Positions 52,061-62,734 of a stretch of DNA of 64,000 bases are shown piece by piece. Position 1 is the first letter of the stretch. Each line of letters starts with the position of its first letter. The notes below the pieces were generated by a model. That model was not told where the DNA came from and did no database searches. It saw nothing but the letters and a program-made list of their open reading frames with translations. Made by a program: the position numbers and the translations under genes. The stretch is from Nitrospira sp. (GTDB lineage Bacteria; Nitrospirota; Nitrospiria; Nitrospirales; Nitrospiraceae). The stretch lies in assembly GCA_005116895.1 (NCBI GenBank), contig SWDO01000018.1:88157-152156 (forward strand), written 5' to 3'.

Positions 52061-54864
52061 CGGACAGCCTCCACACAGCGATCACACAGCGTCGGATGGG
52101 TCGCATCTTTGCCGACCGCTTCTCGATAGTTCCAACAACGTTCGCATTTCGGAGCATCCGACCTCTCAACCGTGATCCGAATATCCACAGGTCCCATCTC
52201 TGCCTGCTTCACAGTCACCCGCGACACGATAAAAATTGCACTAAGATCTCCGCCATACGCCGTCAAAAATCGATAGGCCTCGGATCCTGCCTCGATCTGA
52301 ACATGCGCTTCAAGCGACGACCCGATCACCTTATCTCGGCGTTGGATTTCCAAGTCCCCCTGAACACGGGATCGATAGGCCAGTAGCGTTTCCCACCGAG
52401 CCGTGAGTTCTTCATCTCGCCAGGCAGGCTCGCCTTCAGGAAACGAGGCGAGGTGCACACTCGTCGCGTCCTTGCGCACCGCATCCGGCAACATGCGCCA
52501 AATCTCCTCGGCAGTAAAACTTAGAATCGGCGCCATGAGTTTCGCCAGGGTCACGGTAATTTCACACAGAACAGTCTGGGCCCCTCGCCGCAGTGGAGCG
52601 TCGGCTCGGAAGGTATACAGTCGATCTTTCAGAATGTCGAGATACACAGCACTGAGATCCACCGAACAAAAGTTGTTCAAGGCATGGAAGATGGCGTGAA
52701 ACTCAAACTCTTCGTAGGCGCGGCGTACTTTCGTGATGAGTTCACCAAGTCGAGACAGCACCCATCGGTCCAACTCCGACAGGCGGTCATAGGGAACACG
52801 GTGTATCGCCGGATCGAAATCGTACAGATTGCTCAGCAAGAACCGAGACGTATTGCGAACCTTCCGGTACGCTTCGATCAAATGATTGAGAATTTCCTGC
52901 GAGATCCGTAGATCTTCCCGATAGTCTTGAGCCGCCACCCACAGACGGAGGATTTCAGCGCCCGACTGCTTGATGACGTCCTGTGGGGCAACGACATTTC
53001 CGGCCGACTTGGACATCTTCTTCCCCTGCCCATCGACAACAAAACCATGGGTCAGCACCGCCTGATAGGGCGCACGATGATCCGTGGTCACACCAGCAAG
53101 CAGCGCGCTATGGAACCAGCCCCGATGCTGATCGGACCCTTCAAGATACAAATCCGCCGGCCACCACTTCCGTGGTTTCAGAACAGCTGCAAAGCTGACC
53201 CCGGATTCAAACCACACATCCAGAATGTCATGCTCCTTCTCAAATGTTGTTCCTCCGCACTTCGGACAGGTTGTTCCTGTGGGTAACAGATCACGAGCCG
53301 CCCGTTCAAACCAGACATCCGCGCCCGTGGATTCCATCAACGCGGCAAGATGTTCGATGACGACCGGGTCAGCAAGCACATGGCGACACCCTTCGCAGGT
53401 AAAGCCTGGGATGGGCACACCCCACACACGTTGCCGCGAAAGACACCAGTCAGGCCGGTTGTCGATCATGCCGAAGATCCGATCACGGCCATAGGCTGGA
53501 ATCCATCGAACCCGCTCGATTTCCGCCAGGGCTTCCTTCCTCAATTCATTGGTCTCCATCGACACGAACCACTGCTCGGTCGCGCGAAAGATCACTGGAT
53601 TTTTACACCGCCAACAGTGGGGATACGAATGCCGGAGCGAGCCATGTCCGAGCAAACGCCCGTTCGCCTGGAGATACTCGACAATCTTCGGATTGGCCTT
53701 CAAGACTTGCTGTCCGGCGAACTCTGTGACGATAGAAGTAAACCGTCCACCGTTGTCCACCGGTGCGATAATTTCAAGACGCTCCCCTGTCGAGGCTTTG
53801 GCATTGTGATCGAGCACGAGCAGATAGTCTTCCATCCCGTGTCCCGGCGCAATGTGAACGCACCCTGTCCCTTGATCGAGCGTCACAAAATCGCCTAATA
53901 CGATTGGTGACAGACCGGTGGACAAGGGCCGTTGCGTCTCCAAGCCTTCGAATCCATCTCCGCCTTTTTTCACACCGACCACGCGATAGCGCTCGATCGC
54001 ACAAGCTTTCACCACGCTATCCAAAAGTTTTTCCGCCACAATCAGCAACTCATCGCCGACCTCAACAAAGGCATAGTCAAAATCTCGATGGAGGCAGACA
54101 GCCTGATTCGCCGGGAGCGTCCAGGGCGTGGTCGTCCAGATGACGACGGAGACCAACTTCATTCCTTCCGGAAAGGAGACACCAGGGAAGGTGCGGTTGA
54201 GAACGGTCGGCGATGTGACGACCGGAAACTTGACGTAGATCGACGGGGACGTATGGTCCTCGTACTCGACCTCCGCTTCCGCAAGCGCCGTCTGATCTTG
54301 CGTACACCAGAGCACCGGCTTGAGCCCCTTATAGACCCCCCCACGTTCGACAAATTTCCCGAATTCACGGATGATCGTGGCTTCATACCCAGGAGTCATT
54401 GTCAGATAGGGTTGATCCCATTCTCCCAACACCCCCAGCCGCTTGAATTCCTCTCGCTGCGTCTTCACAAACCGCTCGGCATAGTCGCGACAGAGTCTGC
54501 GGATCGCCACAACATCTAAGTCTTTCTTCTTGTCCCCCAACTCCTTCATGACTTGATGCTCGATGGGCAACCCATGGCAATCCCACCCCGGCACATAGGG
54601 TGCCTGAAAACCAGCCATCGTCTTTGACTTGACGATGATGTCTTTCAAAACCTTGTTCAGCGCGTGTCCGATATGGATGCGGCCATTGGCATAGGGAGGG
54701 CCATCGTGCAGCACATACCGAGGCCGTCCCTGCCCTTTCGCCTGAATCTGGTCATAGAGCTTCTGCTGCTCCCACCAGGCCAACATGTCAGGCTCCCGCT
54801 GCGGCAGATTGGCCTTCATGGGGAAATCGGTTTTCGGAAGGTTGAGCGTGGCTTTGTAATCCAT
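52057..54864 (-). CDS. ileS: Isoleucyl-tRNA synthetase
   Basis: 935 residues from ATG 54864; a TTG two codons earlier is less likely. The HIGH motif ([12 protein letters not shown]) is near residue 64, the KMSKS loop (KKMSKSAGN) near 605, the editing domain lies between, and the C-terminal zinc finger is CERCWNY ... CDRC. It charges tRNA-Ile and edits valine. No T-box or other leader structure was seen upstream. It is cotranscribed with lspA. Confidence 0.97.
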   Translation of the reverse strand: MDYKATLNLPKTDFPMKANLPQREPDMLAWWEQQKLYDQIQAKGQGRPRYVLHDGPPYANGRIHIGHALNKVLKDIIVKSKTMAGFQAPYVPGWDCHGLPIEHQVMKELGDKKKDLDVVAIRRLCRDYAERFVKTQREEFKRLGVLGEWDQPYLTMTPGYEATIIREFGKFVERGGVYKGLKPVLWCTQDQTALAEAEVEYEDHTSPSIYVKFPVVTSPTVLNRTFPGVSFPEGMKLVSVVIWTTTPWTLPANQAVCLHRDFDYAFVEVGDELLIVAEKLLDSVVKACAIERYRVVGVKKGGDGFEGLETQRPLSTGLSPIVLGDFVTLDQGTGCVHIAPGHGMEDYLLVLDHNAKASTGERLEIIAPVDNGGRFTSIVTEFAGQQVLKANPKIVEYLQANGRLLGHGSLRHSYPHCWRCKNPVIFRATEQWFVSMETNELRKEALAEIERVRWIPAYGRDRIFGMIDNRPDWCLSRQRVWGVPIPGFTCEGCRHVLADPVVIEHLAALMESTGADVWFERAARDLLPTGTTCPKCGGTTFEKEHDILDVWFESGVSFAAVLKPRKWWPADLYLEGSDQHRGWFHSALLAGVTTDHRAPYQAVLTHGFVVDGQGKKMSKSAGNVVAPQDVIKQSGAEILRLWVAAQDYREDLRISQEILNHLIEAYRKVRNTSRFLLSNLYDFDPAIHRVPYDRLSELDRWVLSRLGELITKVRRAYEEFEFHAIFHALNNFCSVDLSAVYLDILKDRLYTFRADAPLRRGAQTVLCEITVTLAKLMAPILSFTAEEIWRMLPDAVRKDATSVHLASFPEGEPAWRDEELTARWETLLAYRSRVQGDLEIQRRDKVIGSSLEAHVQIEAGSEAYRFLTAYGGDLSAIFIVSRVTVKQAEMGPVDIRITVERSDAPKCERCWNYREAVGKDATHPTLCDRCVEAVR

Positions 54865-54960
54865 AGACAAAGGGATCCGAGTATTTACACGGTGATCATA
54901 CGGAATCGAGGGAATATACAGGAATGACTGGCGAGGTACTAGTCCTTACCCAATGTTGCA

Positions 54961-55080
54961 AAATCGTGAAAAACGTCTTCAGACAAAACCGCAGCGAGCG
55001 AGCATGCGAGACGTACCCTTGCGGTACATTAAGCTTGCGAACGACGTGAGAACACAGCGGGAAGCGTTTTTCATGACCCC
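54961..55080. repeat. GTAC-core intergenic element
   Basis: Ends TCGTGAAAAACG on the left and GCGTTTTTCATGA on the right are inverted copies. The middle has AACCGCAGCGAGCGAGCATGCGAGACGTACCCTTGCGGTACATTAAG and ACGACGTGAGAAC, matching the order of blocks in the copies at 58490 and 59434. It lies between nadA and ileS, 3 bp from the nadA stop. Confidence 0.75.
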
Positions 55081-55082
55081 GG

Positions 55083-56186
55083 CTAGCTGATAGCCATCAT
55101 GCGGTCCAAGGCGATCTTTGCCCAGTGCTTGTCGTCCTCTGGCACCACAATGTGGTTCACGACATGGCCTTCGGCAAGATTCTCCATCGCCCAGCAGAGA
55201 TGCGCCGCATCGATGCGGAACATCGTGGCGCACTGGCAGACCGTCGATGAGAGAAAGAACACTTTCTTATCGGTGAGTTCATGCTTTAATCGATTGACGA
55301 GATTCAGTTCCGTCCCAACCGCCCACGTCGTGCCGGCTGGTGCAGCGGTGACTGTGCGAATGATGAACTCGGTCGATCCGATAAGATCCGCCTTATTCAC
55401 GACATCTTCATGGCACTCAGGATGGACGATCACCTTGCCATCCGGATACTGTTTGCGGAAGTGATCCACATGGACCGGCTGAAACATTTGATGGACGCTA
55501 CAATGACCTTTCCACAAGATCAGTTTAGCCCGCTTAATGGCATCCTTCGTATTCCCGCCATTGGGTTGATAGGGGTCCCACACGATCATCTGCTCACGAG
55601 GAATCCCCATCTTGTTCGCCGTATTGCGGCCTAAATGCTCGTCGGGGAAAAAGAGGATCTTTTCGCGCCTGGCCCAAGACCACTCAATCACCGCTTTAGC
55701 ATTGGACGACGTGCAGGTGATCCCCCCATGCTCGCCACAAAACGCCTTAAGCACCGCCGCCGAATTGACATAGACCGCCGGCATCACAGTCTCTTCGACC
55801 GGCACCACACGTCCCAACGCTTCCCAACACTGGTCAACCTGTTCAATCGCGGCCATGTCGGCCATCGAGCAACCAGCAGCCATGTCTGGCAGGATCACTG
55901 TTTGTTGAGAACGGCTGAGGATGTCCGCCGTCTCGGCCATGAAATGCACGCCACAAAAAACAATGTGGGATCGCTCGGACCGTTCAGCGGCGAGCTTGGC
56001 CAGCAACAGCGAGTCTCCGCGAAAGTCGGCATGTTGAATGACTTCATCACGCTGGTAGTTATGGCCGAGGATCATCACGCGCTCACCAAGCACTTGCTTA
56101 GCCAACACCGTCCGGCGAAATAACTCCTCTGCCGACAACGTCTGGTACTCGGTGATTGGCCTGGGTAATGTCGCAGTAACCGTCAC
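55083..56186 (-). CDS. nadA: Quinolinate synthase A
   Basis: 367 residues from GTG 56186, chosen because GGAGGAAT stands right before it. The cluster-binding cysteines appear in VFCGVHFMAETADILS, ITCTSSNAKAVIEW and TVCQCATM; substrate segments are LGHNYQRDEVIQHADF, VHPECHEDVV and a KADLIGST. It condenses iminoaspartate with DHAP to quinolinate in NAD synthesis. Being oxygen-sensitive, it needs repair of its cluster. nadB and nadC are not in the window. It diverges from the thiC leader. Confidence 0.94.
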   Translation of the reverse strand: MTVTATLPRPITEYQTLSAEELFRRTVLAKQVLGERVMILGHNYQRDEVIQHADFRGDSLLLAKLAAERSERSHIVFCGVHFMAETADILSRSQQTVILPDMAAGCSMADMAAIEQVDQCWEALGRVVPVEETVMPAVYVNSAAVLKAFCGEHGGITCTSSNAKAVIEWSWARREKILFFPDEHLGRNTANKMGIPREQMIVWDPYQPNGGNTKDAIKRAKLILWKGHCSVHQMFQPVHVDHFRKQYPDGKVIVHPECHEDVVNKADLIGSTEFIIRTVTAAPAGTTWAVGTELNLVNRLKHELTDKKVFFLSSTVCQCATMFRIDAAHLCWAMENLAEGHVVNHIVVPEDDKHWAKIALDRMMAIS

Positions 56187-56354
56187 AATTATTCCTCCAC
56201 ACGTAAGGGAATTCATTCTACGATAGGCCCCTTCCACAATCAACGAATCGCCAATTGAGGAAAAGTCCTATGTCACCCGCCCAAATGGAGAGGGAACGGA
56301 ATGGGCCTAATAGCCGATTGACTTCGCGGTCTCGGAGTAATACGATCATCTACC

Positions 56355-56445
56355 TTAGCTAGGGGAGCCTTGAGGCTGAGAGTCCGAATGATCGGACGAC
56401 CCTCACAACCTGACCTGGGTAATACCAGCGTAGGGAAGCCGGACA
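56355..56445 (+). promoter_or_regulatory. TPP riboswitch (thi box)
   Basis: The thi-box consensus is nearly complete: AGGGGAGCCTTGAGGCTGAGAG, then a variable stem (TCCGAATGATCGGA), then GACCCTCACAACCTGACCTG, GGTAATACCAGCGTAGGGAAGC. It lies 126 bp before thiC and directly ahead of a terminator. TPP binding would favour the terminator and close thiC expression. Confidence 0.96.
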
Positions 56446-56467
56446 TCAACGGATCGCGTGAGGAATC

Positions 56468-58481
<2,014 letters not shown>

Positions 58482-58489
58482 AGGGAATA

Positions 58490-58606
58490 CGGCTGCTCAA
58501 AAGGCCCTCCGGCAAGGCCGCAGAAGAAATCAAACCGGAGGCGTACCATTCGGGGTAAGGATTTGGGCGAGCCGAGAGCGAAGCCAGAGGCCATTTTCAG
58601 CAGCCG
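58490..58606. repeat. GTAC-core intergenic element
   Basis: Ends CGGCTGCTCAAAAGGCC and GGCCATTTTCAGCAGCCG are inverted copies with few mismatches. Between them are GGCAAGGCCGCAGAAG and GGAGGCGTACCATTCGGGGTAAGG, then GCCGAGAGCGAAGCC. Located between thiC and thi4. The best preserved ends of the four copies. Confidence 0.8.
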
Positions 58607-58623
58607 TCGAGGGAGAGCTCAGC

Positions 58624-59427
58624 ATGGGAAAGCCAACACCAGCCCCGTTACGGGAACGCGACATCACCCGGCAGATTGCACGGGAATACTACAAAGAGTT
58701 CGATCAATTGATCGAAAGCGACGTCATCATCGTCGGCGCGGGACCATCAGGGCTTATTTGCGCGCACGACTTGGCCACGATGGGATTTCGCACGCTCCTC
58801 ATCGAGCAAAGCCTGGCTCTCGGGGGTGGATTCTGGTCCGGCGGGTATCTCATGAACAAGGCAACGATCTGCGAGCCGGCGAATGAAATCCTCGAAGAGG
58901 TCGGTGTCCCGTGCAAGAAAATCAAAGAATGCGAAGGCATGTACATGGTCGATCCCCCACATGCCACCGGTGCCCTGATCGCGGCTGCGTACAAAGCCGG
59001 CGCAAAGATCATGAACCTGACACGAGTGGTGGACTTGATCCTACGCAACGATAGCTCACTGGAAGGCGTTGTCGTCAACAGCACCACCGTCGAGATGGCG
59101 GGGCATGATATGATCCACGTCGATCCCATTGCCCTCGAGAGCAAGATCGTGGTGGATGCCACCGGCCATGATGCCGTGCTGGTCGAACTCCTTCACAAGC
59201 GGAATCTGTATAAGAAGGTGCCCGGAAACGGTGCCATGTGGGTCGCCCGATCTGAAGAAGAGGTGATGGACCGTACGGGAGAGGTGTATCCCAATTGCTT
59301 CGTTATCGGATTGGCTGTCGCTGCCGTATATGGCACCCCAAGAATGGGTCCCGCTTTCGGTTCAATGCTGTTGTCCGGACGATATGGCGCGGAATTGATT
59401 ACGAAGAAATTGAAACAGAAGTCATGA
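58624..59427 (+). CDS. thi4: THI4-type thiazole synthase (sulfide-dependent type likely)
   Basis: 267 residues from ATG 58624. FAD/NAD-binding VIIVGAGPSGLICAHDL (about 35-51), GGGFWSGGYLMNKATI, VDATGHD and GLAVAAVYGTPRMGPAFGSML. It builds ADP-thiazole carboxylate from NAD and glycine. In the eukaryotic suicide enzyme the sulfur-donor cysteine lies a few residues after TGHD; here that stretch (AVLVELLHKR) has no cysteine, as in archaeal-type enzymes that use free sulfide with iron. So a reusable catalyst is likely. thiG, thiH and thiS are not seen. Confidence 0.9.
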   Translation: MGKPTPAPLRERDITRQIAREYYKEFDQLIESDVIIVGAGPSGLICAHDLATMGFRTLLIEQSLALGGGFWSGGYLMNKATICEPANEILEEVGVPCKKIKECEGMYMVDPPHATGALIAAAYKAGAKIMNLTRVVDLILRNDSSLEGVVVNSTTVEMAGHDMIHVDPIALESKIVVDATGHDAVLVELLHKRNLYKKVPGNGAMWVARSEEEVMDRTGEVYPNCFVIGLAVAAVYGTPRMGPAFGSMLLSGRYGAELITKKLKQKS

Positions 59428-59433
59428 GCTGGA

Positions 59434-59550
59434 GCGGTAAGTTGTCAGCATGCAGCGCCACAGGGAATGCGAACCCAAAAGCGTACTTCCCAGTACGTTG
59501 AGGGGTTCGTACGAACGAGAACGACGCAGGGGACATTTTTCAACAGCCTG
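59434..59550. repeat. GTAC-core intergenic element
   Basis: The core AAAGCGTACTTCCCAGTACGTTGAGGGGTTCG and GAACGAGAACGACGCAGGGGACATTTTTCAACAGCC follows the same order as in the other copies; the left end is eroded. It ends 4 bp before the TPR gene start. The thi4 gene is thereby bracketed by two copies in the same direction. Confidence 0.75.
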
Positions 59551-59553
59551 ACT

Positions 59554-60069
59554 ATGGATATTCAAGATTTTTTAATCCAAGGCGAAGGGCGCGAGGAAGA
59601 CAAGCGCCAGGCGTGGGATCTCTTTCAGCAGGCCTATGAGCAACAAATGAAGCGAGAACTGGAAGAGGCCATCAACCTGTACAAAAAGTCACTGGCCACC
59701 CATCCCACGGCTGAGGCCTATACGTTTCTGGGATGGACCTACAGCTGGATGGGGCAGATTGACGAGGCAATTGAGGAATGTCACAAGGCCATCGCGCAGG
59801 ACCCTGACTTCGGCAACCCCTACAATGATATTGGCGCCTACTTGATCGAGAAGGGTGAATTCGACGAGGCCATTCCCTGGTTTCAGAAAGCGATACAGGC
59901 CAGGCGTTACGAGAATCCGGCCTATCCGCACCTGAATCTCGGCCGCGTGTATGAACGAAAAGGGAACTGGACGGAGGCCATCGACTCGTATAAAAAAGCG
60001 CTCGCCCTAGATCCAAACTACACGCTGGCCCGAAAAGCGCTCGGACGGTTAGTCAGCTCATTGAACTGA
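59554..60069 (+). CDS. Tetratricopeptide repeat protein
   Basis: 171 residues from ATG 59554; the longer frame reads through the repeat element. It has three to four TPR units, for example AEAYTFLGWTYSWMGQIDEAIEEC, NPYNDIGAYLIEKGEFDEAI and PHLNLGRVYERKGNWTEAIDSY, each with the conserved Gly/Ala/Pro spacing. No signal peptide. A cytoplasmic scaffold; partner unknown. A pseudo-receiver gene follows 7 bp later. Confidence 0.88.
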   Translation: MDIQDFLIQGEGREEDKRQAWDLFQQAYEQQMKRELEEAINLYKKSLATHPTAEAYTFLGWTYSWMGQIDEAIEECHKAIAQDPDFGNPYNDIGAYLIEKGEFDEAIPWFQKAIQARRYENPAYPHLNLGRVYERKGNWTEAIDSYKKALALDPNYTLARKALGRLVSSLN

Positions 60070-60075
60070 AATCAT

Positions 60076-60465
60076 ATGTCCATACCAAAAACCATTCTTG
60101 TCGCCATCACGGATCTGTTCTTCTACACCAAAGTCCGTGACGCACTCCGCCAACCGGACTACCAGCTTGACAAAGCACGGACGCAACAGGATATCGCCGA
60201 CAAAGCCCTGTCGGCGAACCCAAGCGTGATTATCTTCGACATGAACGACCTGACCCTGAACGCCTTTCAGGCGCTGGAAAAGCTGAAAGCCGATCCACAG
60301 TTGAAGGGCATTCCGACGCTTGCCTTTGCCAATCATGAAGAAGTCGATACGTGGAACCGGGCGAAAGCACTCGGCGTGACGAAGATCGTTTCCCGCAATG
60401 AGTTTTCAGCCAGAACGAGAGCGTTGGTCGAAGAGTTGATGGCCGGTCATGCCCTCAAGTCGTAA
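60076..60465 (+). CDS. Receiver-like domain protein (atypical)
   Basis: 129 residues shaped like a response regulator receiver: KTILVAITDLFFYTKVRDAL, VIIFDMNDLTLNAFQALEKLK with an aspartate at the usual place, TLAFANHEEVDTWNRAKALGV. The acidic pair at the start and the KP motif are missing, so it probably does not phosphorylate in the normal way. Likely a pseudo-receiver. Cotranscribed with the TPR gene. Confidence 0.72.
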   Translation: MSIPKTILVAITDLFFYTKVRDALRQPDYQLDKARTQQDIADKALSANPSVIIFDMNDLTLNAFQALEKLKADPQLKGIPTLAFANHEEVDTWNRAKALGVTKIVSRNEFSARTRALVEELMAGHALKS

Positions 60466-60533
60466 CGCCGGAACGTCCTCATCTCCGCTAACTTTCGACT
60501 TGAAGAGTTGTAGACTATTTTGCTGAACTGACT

Positions 60534-61625
60534 ATGAAACAATCTCGTCTTTACGCGCAACATGTCCAACTTGGAGCCACGTTTGAGGAAGTCACCGGTT
60601 GGGAAATACCGACCCACTATGGCGATGTCGCAGCCGAATATCGCGCCGTCCGCCAGGCAGTGGGGATCGCCGATCTCTCCCATCGTGGCAAACTCAGGGT
60701 GACAGGCGAGGATCGTATAAAGTGGCTGCAAAGCGTCATTAGCAACGACATCCTTTCCCTTCAACCAGGGCAAGGCCGCTACTCCAGCTTCTTGACCCAC
60801 AAAGGCAAGATGCTCACGTACTTCCGCCTGTACATGCAGACGGAAGCCGTCATGTTGGAAGACGTGGGCGAGATCGGGGACATCACGTTCCAGGCCCTAC
60901 GTAAATTCCTGCTCTACGGGGTCAAAGCCAAGATAGAAAAGTGTGCCGAGAGTTGGGGGCTGCTGTTGATCAGCGGACCAAAGGCTGCGCATGTGGTGCA
61001 ATCCGCGTTCGGCGTGGACGTCACGGACTTGAAGCCGGTCGATTTTGTCACGGCCCAGATCGGTGGACATCATGCGCTGGTGTTATGCACCGAAGAAACG
61101 GGAGAAGTGGATATCGAGGTGCTGCTTCCCGCGGATAGTCTCCTGACCGCGTGGACCGGTATCATGCAAGCCGGAGAGAAGTTCGGCATCAGGGCGATCG
61201 GCAACCACGCGCGTGAGGCCTTGCGTATCGAAGCCGGCATCCCGAAAGCCGGGCTGGATTTGAACGAAGAGATCGTCCCACCAGAAGCCAATCTTGAGGG
61301 TAAAGCGTTCAGCCTGAGCAAGGGCTGCTATCCAGGGCAAGAAGTCGTGGCACGCATGGATACCTATGGCAACGTACGCCGCAAGCTGGCGGGGCTGGTC
61401 CTTCACGATTCAGTTGTTCCATCTCATGGAGCTAAACTGTATAGCGGCGACCGTGAAGTGGGCTGGATCAGCAGTGCTGTCCGTTCCCCCCACCTCAACA
61501 AGGCCATTGCGTTTGGATTTCCTCTGCGCGACTTCAGTAAGCCGGGGACAGAACTGACTGTGGAATTCGAAGGTGGTAGACATCCAGCGACTATTCAAAC
61601 CCTCCCCTTCTACACCAAGCACTAA
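60534..61625 (+). CDS. ygfZ: Folate-binding protein YgfZ (GcvT family)
   Basis: 363 residues. The diagnostic KGCYPGQEVVARM is at about 262-274, with HRGKLRVTGEDRIKWLQ near the start and a GcvT-like C-terminal barrel. YgfZ uses tetrahydrofolate to help assemble or repair certain Fe-S proteins. That fits NadA, ThiC and GltB needs in this genome. It is not a glycine-cleavage T protein because of the KGC motif. Followed by a haemoglobin gene. Confidence 0.9.
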   Translation: MKQSRLYAQHVQLGATFEEVTGWEIPTHYGDVAAEYRAVRQAVGIADLSHRGKLRVTGEDRIKWLQSVISNDILSLQPGQGRYSSFLTHKGKMLTYFRLYMQTEAVMLEDVGEIGDITFQALRKFLLYGVKAKIEKCAESWGLLLISGPKAAHVVQSAFGVDVTDLKPVDFVTAQIGGHHALVLCTEETGEVDIEVLLPADSLLTAWTGIMQAGEKFGIRAIGNHAREALRIEAGIPKAGLDLNEEIVPPEANLEGKAFSLSKGCYPGQEVVARMDTYGNVRRKLAGLVLHDSVVPSHGAKLYSGDREVGWISSAVRSPHLNKAIAFGFPLRDFSKPGTELTVEFEGGRHPATIQTLPFYTKH

Positions 61626-61645
61626 CCTCATACCTCGCGAAGATC

Positions 61646-62065
61646 ATGTCCGTTGATGAACAGGCAGACAGCACACAAACCACTCCGTATCTGGCAGCGG
61701 GGGGCCTTGCGGGAATCACTCGTTTGGTGGACGAATTTTACGTCAATATGGATACCTTGCCGGAAGCCAAAACCATCAGAAACATGCACCCGGAGGATCT
61801 AACTGAATCACGGAAAAAGCTCACCTACTTCCTCAGTGGTTGGCTTGGGGGGCCACGGCTGTTTCAGCAACACTATGGACCGATCAGCATTCCTGGCGCT
61901 CATAAACGATTTCCCATAGGCTACGAAGAACGCGATGCCTGGTTACTCTGCATGCAACGAGCCCTTGCTGTTCAGCCATACAGTGACGAATTGAAAGACT
62001 ACCTCTTGGCAGCTCTCAGCATCCCAGCCGAACGAGTCAGGGAAGTGAACGCAGGGGAATTCTAG
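61646..62065 (+). CDS. Truncated haemoglobin, group II-like
   Basis: 139 residues. It has the 2-on-2 globin features AAGGLAGITRLVDEFYVNM at the start, FLSGWLGGPRLFQQHYG in the middle and the proximal histidine in HKRFPIGYEERDAWL. A trailing WL...R pattern fits group II. Such proteins bind O2 or NO and protect from nitrosative stress, which would suit a nitrifier. It stands 20 bp behind ygfZ. Confidence 0.9.
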   Translation: MSVDEQADSTQTTPYLAAGGLAGITRLVDEFYVNMDTLPEAKTIRNMHPEDLTESRKKLTYFLSGWLGGPRLFQQHYGPISIPGAHKRFPIGYEERDAWLLCMQRALAVQPYSDELKDYLLAALSIPAERVREVNAGEF

Positions 62066-62734
62066 GGTTACACACCCCCTATTTCATCCTAGCCGGTCCT
62101 TCTCTCTGTCCCTCTACATCCACGTTGGGATACATCTCTGAATCCTTCTGGATACAGGACCTTGAGCCTCATAAGGTCCGTCCGAGGAACTGGTACCCTT
62201 CAAAATCAACGCGATGAATGAAGAACTCTACCTACCCTGTCCAATTGTTCATGTGGCATTCTCCTTGCTGTAGCTGAGAATGGGAACGAATCGGATCATG
62301 ATTCACGGAACCAGATCGATTCGGCAAACCTGAGAGATGCGCAGAAAGCTGCAGACCTACTAGAGAGGAATAGGCTGTCAGTGAATCGGCGTTGTAAGGT
62401 GAGGACTGGTTCTAAATGGTTCACAAGATGAATTTCATTTCACAGAACTCTGCACCGCCTGGACTCACCACTTCGATCGGGTCGGAACTGAACTCGATCG
62501 GCTGCGAAGCCTGGATCGACGTGGCCCGGTTTGGTAGCAGAGAAAAATCGCTGTCAGCGGTCACTGCAGATCCCAGGGCCTCTCAAAGCTCCCTGAGAAA
62601 ATCGGTCGACGGTCTACGCAGGAGGACATGTGCCCCCTTGTTGTCGTTGAATTTGGACTCACTGATGAACTCGGGAACCGTACGGTAACTGGCTATCTGC
62701 AGCAAAAGCAAGGGCCTTGCGCAGTGAGGCTGGC
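62066..62734. other. Intergenic region, no supported gene
   Basis: The longest frame (62416..62688, 90 codons) has no family features and no ribosome-binding site. A small hairpin GGCTGGCC/GGCCTAGCC near 62727-62746 lies at the end of the phoD gene and may act as its terminator without a T run. Nothing else stands out. Confidence 0.5.

Noticed and set aside
54865-55082. T-box or other leader for ileS
   Set aside because: No specifier loop or T-box sequence; the gap holds the repeat element instead.
62416-62688. 90-codon plus-strand frame
   Set aside because: No ribosome-binding site or conserved segment; left as intergenic.
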